Of a stretch of 39,032 nucleotides of DNA, positions 7,708-15,160 are shown piece after piece. The DNA is from JABWAM01 sp964653025 (lineage in GTDB: Bacteria > Verrucomicrobiota > Verrucomicrobiia > JABWAM01), in assembly GCA_964653025.1 (NCBI GenBank), contig CAZZBZ010000029.1:1-39032 (forward strand), written 5' to 3'. Position 1 is the stretch's first letter; every line of letters starts with the position of its first letter. The position numbers and the translations under genes were made by a program. Under the pieces are notes generated by a model. That model did not search any database, was not told the origin of the DNA, and saw nothing but the letters and a program-made list of their open reading frames with translations.

Positions 7708-8043
7708 GGAGGCAGGAAGCTAACCGTCCCATCACATTCAAACAAGCCCCTGCCTGCACCCCAATCCTCGCATAACGAATGTCGCGATGCGCGTTTCTGC
7801 GGGGAGCACACGCGGCCCGCGTGTCCTGGCCGACGGCCCGTCGGCCAGTCTCCGAGGAAGAAATCGGTCCCGCGGCCGCGGGACGAGCCGCGTGTGCTCC
7901 CCAGGCCATTCTCAAAGGGGATGGTGATCTACGAAATGGCGGAAACGGTTCCGCTCTGGAGAAACCGCTTGCGCGCGGATTTGGGTGCAGGGGTGCGCGA
8001 TTTCCTGTTGCCGTAAACCGCATTCCTCCCACATCATCCGCGC
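7708..8043. other. 336-bp gap between divergent genes
   Basis: No supportable gene. It must hold the promoters of the PHP gene (minus) and the methyltransferase gene (plus). Visible structure is a 7-bp inverted repeat at 7710-7716/7749-7755, the multi-hairpin element at 7801-7902, and a small GCGGAA/TTCCGC hairpin at 7939-7954. I see no convincing -35/-10 pair. Confidence 0.6.
7801..7902. repeat. REP/BIME-like multi-hairpin element
   Basis: Outer 16-bp perfect arms at 7801-7816 and 7887-7902 (GGGGAGCACACGCGGC and its complement) enclose a 9-bp stem at 7826-7848 and an 18-bp perfect palindrome at 7867-7884. The left arm also overlaps a local palindrome at 7808-7824 (8-bp arms, one-base centre), so two alternative foldings compete. 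It is very GC-rich and non-coding. The layout resembles repetitive extragenic palindromes, which RAYT-type transposases mobilise in trans. Only one copy is in the window. Confidence 0.75.
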
Positions 8044-9048
8044 ATGACCTCCCTCGAACGCACCTGGGCACGGATGGATGGAAAGCCGGTCGACCGGCTC
8101 CCGTCCCTGCCGATTTTCATGATCTACAACTGCGACCTCCTCGGTCGCACCTATGACCAGTATTGCAAGGACCCTCGCGTCCTCGTCGAGGGGAACATGA
8201 AACTCCTCGAACAGACCGGCATCGACTGCGTCTCCTGCTGCGCCTATGCGTTCGCCGAGGCCGCCGATTGCGGGGCGGAACTCGAGTACTCCGACCACCA
8301 GCCCCCCTCCTGCCGGGAGCACATTCTCAAATCACCCGCCGACCTCGCAAAGCTGAAGAAACCCGACCCTCACGGCGGCGGCCGAATGACCGACCGCCTC
8401 ACCGCCATTCAACTCTACCGAGAGAAGGTCGGGAACTCCGTCCCGATCCAGGGCTGGGTCGAGGGTCCCCTCGCCCAGGCCGCCGACCTCCGCGGGATCA
8501 ATGACGTCCTCCTCGAGACAACGACCGAGCCCGACTTCGTCCGCGACCTCATGGACTGGGTCGTCGAGATGGAGATCGATTTCGCCCGCACCCAGGTCGC
8601 CGCGGGAGCCAATCTCATCGGCCTCGGCGACGCCGCCGCCTCCCTCGTCAGCCCAAAGTACTACGCCGCCGAGGTCGCCCCACGTGAGAAGAAGATCGTG
8701 GATGCCATCCATGCCGCCGGCGCGCGCGTTCGCCTCCACATCTGTGGGAACATCAAGGGAAAGCTCAAGGAGATCGCGAAACTCGGCGTGGACCTTCTCG
8801 ACGTGGACTATCTCCAGACGATGGAAGAGGTCCGCCGCGAGGTCGGGCCGAACCTCTGCCTCGCAGGCAACCTCGACCCCGTCCGCCAGATCAAGAACAG
8901 CACGCCAAAACAGATCCTCGCCGACTTCGCCGAGGTCCACCGCCAGGCCGGCGAGCGCTACATCCTCGCCGCCGGCTGCGAGGTTCCCCCCGGCACCCCG
9001 AAGGCGAACGTGGAGGCGATGTTCGAATACGCACGGGGAGCGAGATAG
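8044..9048 (+). CDS. Uroporphyrinogen decarboxylase-family (corrinoid methyltransferase-type) protein
   Basis: 334 residues of the URO-D/MtaA/CmuA fold. Zinc ligands expected of the methyltransferase branch are present: H232 and C234 in LHICGN and C312 in AAGCEVPPGTP. True HemE lacks this H-x-C...C set, so I favour a corrinoid-dependent methyl transfer role over uroporphyrinogen decarboxylation. The NLCLAGNLDP segment near residue 270 is also typical. No corrinoid protein or reductive activase is adjacent, so the methyl donor and acceptor are unknown. The following gene is a glycerate kinase 149 bp away. The start ATG follows CCTCCCACATCATCCGCG, with no Shine-Dalgarno. Confidence 0.85.
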   Translation: MTSLERTWARMDGKPVDRLPSLPIFMIYNCDLLGRTYDQYCKDPRVLVEGNMKLLEQTGIDCVSCCAYAFAEAADCGAELEYSDHQPPSCREHILKSPADLAKLKKPDPHGGGRMTDRLTAIQLYREKVGNSVPIQGWVEGPLAQAADLRGINDVLLETTTEPDFVRDLMDWVVEMEIDFARTQVAAGANLIGLGDAAASLVSPKYYAAEVAPREKKIVDAIHAAGARVRLHICGNIKGKLKEIAKLGVDLLDVDYLQTMEEVRREVGPNLCLAGNLDPVRQIKNSTPKQILADFAEVHRQAGERYILAAGCEVPPGTPKANVEAMFEYARGAR

Positions 9049-9049
9049 C

Positions 9050-9077
9050 TCATCGCTTGTAGGTCATGGTTTGTAGC
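9050..9077 (-). repeat. Heptamer word array, inverted arm
   Basis: Four consecutive 7-mers which on the minus strand read GCTACAA, ACCATGA, CCTACAA, GCGATGA. It starts two bases after the methyltransferase stop codon and is the inverted partner of the array at 9158-9185, with about 80 bp between them. Confidence 0.7.
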
Positions 9078-9157
9078 CCCAACCCAAGAAGTAGCGGAGT
9101 TCACGATCTTCTCGCGCTTTGAGCGCTGACGCCGATCAGCCTATTTTTTTCTCTCCC

Positions 9158-9185
9158 GCTACAAGCTACAATCTATCGGCTATCC
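9158..9185 (+). repeat. Heptamer word array upstream of glycerate kinase
   Basis: Four consecutive 7-mers (GCTACAA twice, then TCTATCG, GCTATCC), followed by GCCTCCTCCCCC and the ATG at 9198. The same spatial plan (array, short pyrimidine-rich tract, ATG) occurs before trxB and nadA. Confidence 0.8.
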
Positions 9186-9197
9186 GCCTCCTCCCCC

Positions 9198-10331
9198 ATG
9201 CGCTTCCTCGTTGCTCCCGACAAGTACAAGGGTGGCCTGCCTGCCGAAGGGGTCGCCACCGCGATCGCCCGCGGCATCCGGGATGTCTTCCCCCGCGCGA
9301 AGATCCATTTGATGCCCCTCGCTGATGGTGGCGACGGCACGGGACGCATTCTCTGCCGTGCCCTCCACGCCCACATCCGGACCACGGCCGTCCAAGGCCC
9401 CCGACTCCGCCCCCTTCGGGCACGCTGGGGTCTCCTCGAGAGCCGCGCCTTCATGGACATGGCGAGCGCCTCGGGGCTCTCACTCCTGCGCCCCTCCGAG
9501 CGCAATCCGATGCGGACCACCAGCCGCGGTATCGGGCAGATGATTCTTGTGGCGGCAAACTCCGGCGCACGGGAGATCGTCCTCGGCGTCGGCGGAAGCG
9601 CCACGGTGGACGGCGGTCTCGGGGCCCTCCGCGCGCTCGGCATCCGCTTCCTCGACGCGCGGAAGCGGGATGTACCCGACGGCGGGGCCGGCCTTCTTCA
9701 GCTTGATCTCGTGGACACGCGCGCCTGCCAACTCCTCGGAAAGAAAGTTTCCCTCGTTTTTCTCTCGGACGTCACGAACCCCCTCCTCGGGCCATCCGGG
9801 GCGGCCCCCATCTTCGGCCCCCAGAAAGGGGCCACCCCCGCGATGGTGCGCGACCTCACCCGGGGGTTGGAGCATCTCGACCGCGCCATTCTTCGCGCCA
9901 CGGGGCGCTCCGTTGCCCGCCTCCCGTGCGGGGGCGCTGCGGGCGGGATCGTGGCCGGCTTCGCCGGGATCCTCGGCTCCGTCCCGGGCATCCAGGTGCG
10001 CGTCGTGAGCGGGATCGAGTACCTCCTCCGCGAACTCGACGCCGCGTCGGCCGTCCGCCGCGCCGACTGGATTTTCACAGGTGAGGGACGCCTCGATGGC
10101 CAGACGGCCCGGGGCAAGACGATCGCCGGCCTCGCCGCCCTGGCGAGGCGCCACGGCAAACCCGTGATCGCCATCGCAGGGAGCCTCGACCTCTCCCTCG
10201 CGGAGATGGACCGCATGGGATTGCGTGCCGTCTTCGCCATCCCACGGCACTCCTGCACGCTGTCTGAATCCATCGCCCACGAACCCCTCTGGATCCGCTC
10301 CGCCGCCGCGAATGCCGCACGGCTCCTGTAG
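9198..10331 (+). CDS. Glycerate kinase (type I, GarK/GlxK family)
   Basis: 377 residues. This kinase family phosphorylates D-glycerate with ATP, usually to 2-phosphoglycerate. The start MRFLVAPDKYKGGLPA is the family's opening motif, with lysines near the active site. LADGGDGT at about residue 43, VLGVGGSATVDGGLG at about residue 130, the PCGGAAGG loop and FTGEGRLDGQTARGK near residue 300 are all expected and intact. Length matches GarK/GlxK (about 380). Members of this family in other bacteria serve glycerate arising from glucarate, glycolate or serine pathways; none of those genes is next to it. The ATG follows a heptamer array and a CCTCCCCC tract. nadA begins 55 bp downstream. Confidence 0.94.
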   Translation: MRFLVAPDKYKGGLPAEGVATAIARGIRDVFPRAKIHLMPLADGGDGTGRILCRALHAHIRTTAVQGPRLRPLRARWGLLESRAFMDMASASGLSLLRPSERNPMRTTSRGIGQMILVAANSGAREIVLGVGGSATVDGGLGALRALGIRFLDARKRDVPDGGAGLLQLDLVDTRACQLLGKKVSLVFLSDVTNPLLGPSGAAPIFGPQKGATPAMVRDLTRGLEHLDRAILRATGRSVARLPCGGAAGGIVAGFAGILGSVPGIQVRVVSGIEYLLRELDAASAVRRADWIFTGEGRLDGQTARGKTIAGLAALARRHGKPVIAIAGSLDLSLAEMDRMGLRAVFAIPRHSCTLSESIAHEPLWIRSAAANAARLL

Positions 10332-10350
10332 TTGGGTACGCAGATTGAGC

Positions 10351-10378
10351 TTCTCATTTCTCACTTCTCCCTGCTCAC
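10351..10378 (+). repeat. Heptamer word array upstream of nadA
   Basis: Four consecutive 7-mers close to TTCTCAC, ending eight bases before the ATG at 10387. With its left flank it is identical over 20 nt to the array before trxB on the other strand, which supports 10387 rather than 10453 as the nadA start. Confidence 0.8.
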
Positions 10379-10386
10379 TAAACCCC

Positions 10387-11391
10387 ATGCCTCCCCCCGC
10401 CCGTTCCGCAGACCATGGCGCCGCTTTCGCGGACTGCCTCCAGGTGCGCCCCATGCGCCCGCCAGAGCAAACCACCCGCCTCCAGCGCGAAGTGTCTGAC
10501 CTGAAGAAGGCGCGCAACGCCGTCATCCTCGCCCATAACTACCAGCTTCCCGAAATCCAGGACGTGGCCGACTTCGTGGGGGACTCCCTCGGCCTCTCCT
10601 ATCAGGCGTCGAAGACCAATGCGGAGGTCATCCTCTTCTGCGGGGTCCATTTCATGGCGGAGACTGCCAAGATCGTGAACCCGGGCAAGAAGGTGCTCAT
10701 CCCGGACGCCAATGCCGGCTGCTCCCTCGCCGACAGTTGCGATCCCTCTGCCCTCCGCCGCTGGCGCGAAGAGCATAAGGGTGCCTACGTGATCGCCTAC
10801 ATCAACTGCACCGCCGAGGTGAAGGCCCTCGCCGATATCATCTGCACCAGCGGCAACGCCGTGAAGGTCGTGGAGCAGGCACCCAGGGACCGCCCCATCC
10901 TTTTCCTCCCCGACGAGAACCTCGGCCAGTGGGCCATGGAAAAGACCGGGCGCAAACTGGAACTCTGGCGCGGCGCCTGCCACACCCACCTCGCCTTCAC
11001 TGCGGAGACGCTCATGCGCCTCCGCGAGCAGCACCCCGGCGCCCCCATCGTGGCCCACCCCGAGTGCATCCGCTCGGTACGCCTCCTCGCCGACCACATC
11101 TGCTCCACGGAGGGGATGATGAAGTTCTGCCGGGAACATTCCTCGGACACCTTCATCATCGTTACCGAGCAGGGCATGCTCCACCGCCTCCATAAGGAAG
11201 TGACGGGCAAGCGCTTCGTCCCGGCACCCACCCGCGCGTGCGCCTGCAACGACTGCGGGTTCATGAAGATGAACACCATCGAGAAGGTGCGCGACGCCCT
11301 CGAAACGCTCTCCCCCGAAGTCGACCTCGATCCTGCCGTCCAGCACCGGGCCCTGCTGCCGATCCGCCGGATGCTGGAACTCGCAGCCTGA
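10387..11391 (+). CDS. nadA: Quinolinate synthase A
   Basis: 334 residues. NadA condenses iminoaspartate with dihydroxyacetone phosphate to quinolinate for NAD synthesis, using a 4Fe-4S cluster. Likely cluster cysteines by comparison with characterised NadA are C112 (DANAGCSLADS), C198 (RGACHTH) and one of the C285/C287/C290 group in CACNDCGFMKMNT. ILAHNYQLPEIQDVADFVGDS and CTSGNAVKVV are conserved family segments. The start is uncertain: an internal ATG at 10453 would give 312 residues, and neither has a Shine-Dalgarno. I prefer 10387 because its distance to the upstream heptamer array mirrors that at trxB. nadB is not in the window. It ends five bases from the stop of a convergent gene. Confidence 0.94.
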   Translation: MPPPARSADHGAAFADCLQVRPMRPPEQTTRLQREVSDLKKARNAVILAHNYQLPEIQDVADFVGDSLGLSYQASKTNAEVILFCGVHFMAETAKIVNPGKKVLIPDANAGCSLADSCDPSALRRWREEHKGAYVIAYINCTAEVKALADIICTSGNAVKVVEQAPRDRPILFLPDENLGQWAMEKTGRKLELWRGACHTHLAFTAETLMRLREQHPGAPIVAHPECIRSVRLLADHICSTEGMMKFCREHSSDTFIIVTEQGMLHRLHKEVTGKRFVPAPTRACACNDCGFMKMNTIEKVRDALETLSPEVDLDPAVQHRALLPIRRMLELAA

Positions 11392-11396
11392 TCGGG

Positions 11397-12998
11397 CTAA
11401 GGCACGGCGACCGGCGGCGCCAGCGGCTCCACCCGAAACAAGATCGCCCTCTGCTCCGTCGCCGGGTGATTGGCCTCCCCGATGGGCGTCAATCCCGAAA
11501 CCGGATCCTTTCCGAGAAGGGCCCGATAAACGAGGCTCGCGGTGATCTGCTCACGGGACATCTCGTTGACCAGGGGCGCGAACCCGCCGGACGAAATGAA
11601 CGCGGATTCCGAGATGCCGTGGAGATCCAGACGCGTCCCGAGGTTAAAGTCCCGCGAGGTCAGGAAGAGGTGGGTGATCCCTTTTGCCGCAAGCATCGGC
11701 ACCGCCTCGTCAGCCGCCATGGTGGCGATGCGAACCCATTGGGGATCGTGGCCCCTGGAATCGGAAGTGGGTTTTGCCCCGCTGACGGCGCGAACCATGG
11801 AACCGTAGGTCGGGGTGCAGAGGACGCGAGGATTCCCGCGCGGGTCCTTCTCGATCTGTTCGAGGACCCCCACGAAAGACCCCGGGTAGGCGCAGGGGAC
11901 CCCCTTCCAGCATGCAAAGGCTGCCATCACCACGAGCAACCCCGTACCGACCACACTCTTGGGGATGGTCTGGTACCGCAACGGCCTCGCGAGCACCCAG
12001 CACACGAGGGCGGCAAACCCGAGTTCTGCGATAAAGAAGAACCGTGCGGCCACGGTTGAGAAGATCACCCCCGTGAAGATGAGGGCCAGTTCAGGGAAGC
12101 GACCGTTCGACCAGGTCCAGATGGCTAGCGCAACAAATAGCAGGTAGACGGGGCCGTAGACGTCGAGAACATCCATCCATTCCATCGGGGCGAGTCCGCC
12201 CAGTCGAAGGTCCTGGTTGGCCTGCGAACTGATGCCCTGAAAGAACTGCCCGCCGAAGGAAATCACCTTCACCATGAAGGGGCCGGCCACGAAGATCGTC
12301 GCAAAATAGAGCGCCAGCAAAAGGGTCCCCATCGCGTGGCGGATGAAGGGATCCATGAACCTTCGGAAATACCAGACCATCGCGCACGGAATCGCCAGCG
12401 TGCAGATGACCAGCACCTCCGGCCCGATGATCGCCCCGAGCAGCAGGAGCGCCACAATCACGCCGGCGTGGCGGAGCTTCTCCTGCCAGGTGGAAGCCAT
12501 CATGAAAAGGTTGCCTGACCACAAGAGCCCGACCAAAACCGGCAGCGCCTCCTGCTGGTGGACAAAGGAACCCGTGCAGAAGGTAAAACCGCTCGTCACC
12601 GTGAGCGTGAAGAAGGCGCACGACCAGAGGGCGGCCCACTCGTCGTTAAAAAAATCGGTCAACGCCCCAAAAAGGAGCCACAGCGTGAAGAGATGAAACG
12701 CGTTCGATAGCAGAACGAGCAGCACGTAAAGGGAGGACGGCCCGAGGAACCCGAGGATCGGAAGAAAGATCTGGAGGGGATCCGTCGAAAAAACGTGATG
12801 GTCGCCCCGCGCGAGGCCCACGAAAAACCAGATGTCCATGTCGGGGCTGGACAGGGAGCCATAGGTGGAAGCGTAAAGCAGGTTGGCCACCAGGTGAACC
12901 GCGCCGGCAAACACGAAGAGAAGCCCCTTCGCCCACATCGGCGCGGACACAAGCTCCGGGCGAAAGTCGAACCTTGAATCGGTGATTGGCGAGAACAC
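11397..12998 (-). CDS. Large polytopic membrane protein, possibly GT-C-like
   Basis: 533 residues from a GTG at 12998; an in-frame ATG at 12938 is a possible alternative. About ten to twelve hydrophobic segments fill residues 20-370, followed by a soluble C-terminal region of about 160 residues. SSPDMDIWFFVGLARGDHH lies in the first predicted loop, and an acidic residue pair in the first outside loop followed by many helices and a soluble tail recalls GT-C glycosyltransferases such as STT3 or PMT. I see no decisive motif, so the function remains open. It lies 54 bp downstream of rho on the same strand and is convergent with nadA. No signal peptidase site is apparent. Confidence 0.65.
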   Translation of the reverse strand: MFSPITDSRFDFRPELVSAPMWAKGLLFVFAGAVHLVANLLYASTYGSLSSPDMDIWFFVGLARGDHHVFSTDPLQIFLPILGFLGPSSLYVLLVLLSNAFHLFTLWLLFGALTDFFNDEWAALWSCAFFTLTVTSGFTFCTGSFVHQQEALPVLVGLLWSGNLFMMASTWQEKLRHAGVIVALLLLGAIIGPEVLVICTLAIPCAMVWYFRRFMDPFIRHAMGTLLLALYFATIFVAGPFMVKVISFGGQFFQGISSQANQDLRLGGLAPMEWMDVLDVYGPVYLLFVALAIWTWSNGRFPELALIFTGVIFSTVAARFFFIAELGFAALVCWVLARPLRYQTIPKSVVGTGLLVVMAAFACWKGVPCAYPGSFVGVLEQIEKDPRGNPRVLCTPTYGSMVRAVSGAKPTSDSRGHDPQWVRIATMAADEAVPMLAAKGITHLFLTSRDFNLGTRLDLHGISESAFISSGGFAPLVNEMSREQITASLVYRALLGKDPVSGLTPIGEANHPATEQRAILFRVEPLAPPVAVP

Positions 12999-13052
12999 AG
13001 GGGTTAGGGATTAACCACTCCTTCTCACCGAAAGCCGCTTCAAACGCAACGA

Positions 13053-14495
13053 TTAACCCACCTTGACCACCTTGAGCCGCATGAGGAGCTCGGCGTTCGA
13101 ATCGGTGGCCCGCAACTGTTCCAGCAGGTTCTCCATTGCCTTGAGCGGCGGTTGCTCGAAGAGTTTGTTTCTCAACAGCTTCACCCTCTCGTACTCCTCG
13201 GGGTGATAGAGCATCTCCTCCCGACGGGTCGCGCTCTTTTCCATGTGAATGGCCGGATAGATCCGCCTCTCCTGCAGGTCGCGGCTCAGGTGGATCTCCG
13301 CGTTCCCCGTCCCTTTGAACTCCTCGAAAATCAGTTCGTCCATGCGGCTGCCCGTCTCGACCAGCACCGTTGCGATGACCGTCAGGCTCCCCCCTCCCTC
13401 GATGTTCCGCGCCGAACTGAAGAACTTCCTCGGCTTGGAGAGCGCCCCCGACTCCACACCCCCGCTCATGATGCGCCCCCGAGATGACGAGAGGTTGTTG
13501 CACGCGCGGGCGAAGCGGGTCAGCGAGTCCAGCAGCACCACCACATGGCGGCCGCACTCCAGCATCCGGTGCGCCCGCTCCATGAGCAGATCCGCGATGC
13601 GCACGTGCCGGTCGATGGTCTCGTCGAAGGTGCTCGCGATCACCTCGCCACGCACGCACTCCTTCATGCTGTGGACCTCCTCCGGTCGCTCATCGAGGAG
13701 CAGCACGAGGAGATCGATGTCCTTGTTGTTGGCCTCGATGCTCTGCGCGATCTGCTGCAGGAGGATCGTCTTCCCCGCACGCGGCGGCGCGACGATCAAG
13801 CATCGTTGCCCGCGCCCCAGCGGGGCGATCAGGTCCACCGCCCGCATGCTCACCGGCTCCGCCCCCCTCTCGAGGATCAGGCGCGTCTGGGGGTAGAACG
13901 GCGTCAGCTTGTCATAGGGGGTCCGTGCGGCGAGTTCGGCCACGGGACGCCCCCAGGCCAGGTCCGCGTGAACCAGGCGCGCGGCACGCTCCCTCGGGGG
14001 ACGCACCATTCCCCCGACAAAATCCCCCATCTGCAGGCCGAACTGGCGGACAATGGAGGGGGAGACGAACGGGTCCTCGGCAGAGGGATGAAAATCGCGC
14101 TCGTCGGAACGAAGAAACCCCGTGCCATCCTTGAGCAACTCGAGTGTGCCTTGAGTCCAGCTGCACCCCTGTTTCCGCGCATGCGCCTCGAACAGCATTC
14201 GCCTCAGGTCTTCCGCTTTCGGGTTTGCGTCCGCATCAATCCCCGCCTCACGGGCCCGGTCGGCCAAAGCGGCCCCTTCGAGCCGGAAAATCTCTGCGGC
14301 ATCGAGCGTGGGGACGCTTTCCTCGGGAACGGGGGCTCCTCCCCCATTCCCCTCGCGCGGCCTCCCGCGCCGCCCCCATCGCCGCCATCGGTGATGGCGT
14401 CCCTCACCCCCGCGCTCACGGGGACCGCCGTTCCCTCCGCGGCCGGCATGTTGGGCCGCCGCGCCAAGCGCCGAGCTGGGTTCTTCCGCGTTCAT
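13053..14495 (-). CDS. rho: Transcription termination factor Rho with Gly/Arg-rich N-terminal extension
   Basis: 480 residues, about 60 longer than E. coli Rho. Residues 17-53 are a low-complexity Gly/Arg/His tract placed before the Rho_N helical region (about 64-108). The RNA-binding cold-shock-like domain spans about residues 114-185 (LELLKDGTGFLRS, FVSPSIVRQF). Walker A is PPRAGKT ending at T243, with K242. Walker B-type VVVLLDSLTRFAR, the GALSKPRKFF Q-loop region and EEFKGTGNAEIHLSR follow. Rho is the hexameric ATP-driven RNA translocase that ends transcription. Its ATG overlaps the coaE stop as ATGA (14492-14495), so the two are translationally coupled. N-terminal basic insertions occur in Rho of several phyla and can bind RNA or phase-separate. 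Confidence 0.96.
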   Translation of the reverse strand: MNAEEPSSALGAAAQHAGRGGNGGPRERGGEGRHHRWRRWGRRGRPREGNGGGAPVPEESVPTLDAAEIFRLEGAALADRAREAGIDADANPKAEDLRRMLFEAHARKQGCSWTQGTLELLKDGTGFLRSDERDFHPSAEDPFVSPSIVRQFGLQMGDFVGGMVRPPRERAARLVHADLAWGRPVAELAARTPYDKLTPFYPQTRLILERGAEPVSMRAVDLIAPLGRGQRCLIVAPPRAGKTILLQQIAQSIEANNKDIDLLVLLLDERPEEVHSMKECVRGEVIASTFDETIDRHVRIADLLMERAHRMLECGRHVVVLLDSLTRFARACNNLSSSRGRIMSGGVESGALSKPRKFFSSARNIEGGGSLTVIATVLVETGSRMDELIFEEFKGTGNAEIHLSRDLQERRIYPAIHMEKSATRREEMLYHPEEYERVKLLRNKLFEQPPLKAMENLLEQLRATDSNAELLMRLKVVKVG

Positions 14496-15118
14496 GACAG
14501 GGCAAGGTTTCGGCCAGATGCGTGGTCAAGGCGCGCGCACTGGGCCTCGGTGAGTTCCCACGGGCCGTCGTTCCAGACGACCCCGTCGGCGCAGTCCACC
14601 TTGGACTGCAGCGGAAGCTGCGCCGCAACCCGCTTCGCGGCGGCCACGCGATCCAGTCCACGGGCCGCCAGGCGCTCCTCTTGCGATGGGGCCGAGCAGG
14701 CCACAACCCAGACATGGTCGAACTCCCCCTGGATGCCGACTTCGTAGGCCAGCGGGATCACCACCATCGCGGGACGCCCCTCGGCGGTCACGCACTCGGC
14801 GCGCAGGCTCCATGCCTCATGCACCACGGAATGCACGAGCGCGTTGAGTCGACGGAGCTTCGCGGGATCCTCAAAGACGATCTCGGCCAACCGCGATCGG
14901 TTGACAGAGCCATCCCCCGCGAGTACCCCGGGGCCGAACTCACGCGCCACCGAGGCGGCAACCGCCTGCCCCGAACGGTAGAGTTCATGAACGATCTCGT
15001 CCGCGCAGATCACCTCCCATCCCTGATCGAAAAACCACTGTCCGACACGACTCTTCCCCGTGGCGATACCACCGGTCAGGCACACCCGGGGGGCGCGTTT
15101 TGAAGCATTCGACATCAT
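14492..15118 (-). CDS. coaE: Dephospho-CoA kinase
   Basis: 208 residues. CoaE phosphorylates the 3'-hydroxyl of dephospho-CoA, the last step of CoA synthesis. The P-loop is GGIATGKS (residues 16-23). CADEIVHELY corresponds to the substrate-binding D-A-D-x-x-x-H region, with Cys in the first position. RLAEIVFEDPAKLRRLNALVHSVV and RVAAQLPLQSKVDCAD match the family lid and C-terminal parts. VVIPLAYEVG replaces the commoner PLLFE. Two adjacent ATGs at 15118 and 15115 could start it. It sits 42 bp after the exonuclease gene and overlaps rho. Confidence 0.94.
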   Translation of the reverse strand: MMSNASKRAPRVCLTGGIATGKSRVGQWFFDQGWEVICADEIVHELYRSGQAVAASVAREFGPGVLAGDGSVNRSRLAEIVFEDPAKLRRLNALVHSVVHEAWSLRAECVTAEGRPAMVVIPLAYEVGIQGEFDHVWVVACSAPSQEERLAARGLDRVAAAKRVAAQLPLQSKVDCADGVVWNDGPWELTEAQCARLDHASGRNLALS

Positions 15119-15160
15119 GCAATCTCTTAAAGGCTGGCGGCTGGGAATGACCGGCGGGGA

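Noticed and set aside
8044..9048. Calling this gene hemE
   Set aside because: The H-x-C and later Cys zinc set points to the methyltransferase branch, and the N-terminal HemE decarboxylase motif is not recognisable.
13009..13058. Direct repeats of GATTAACC as a regulatory pair
   Set aside because: Two 8-mers 42 bp apart, one overlapping the rho stop codon, are too little to support a site.
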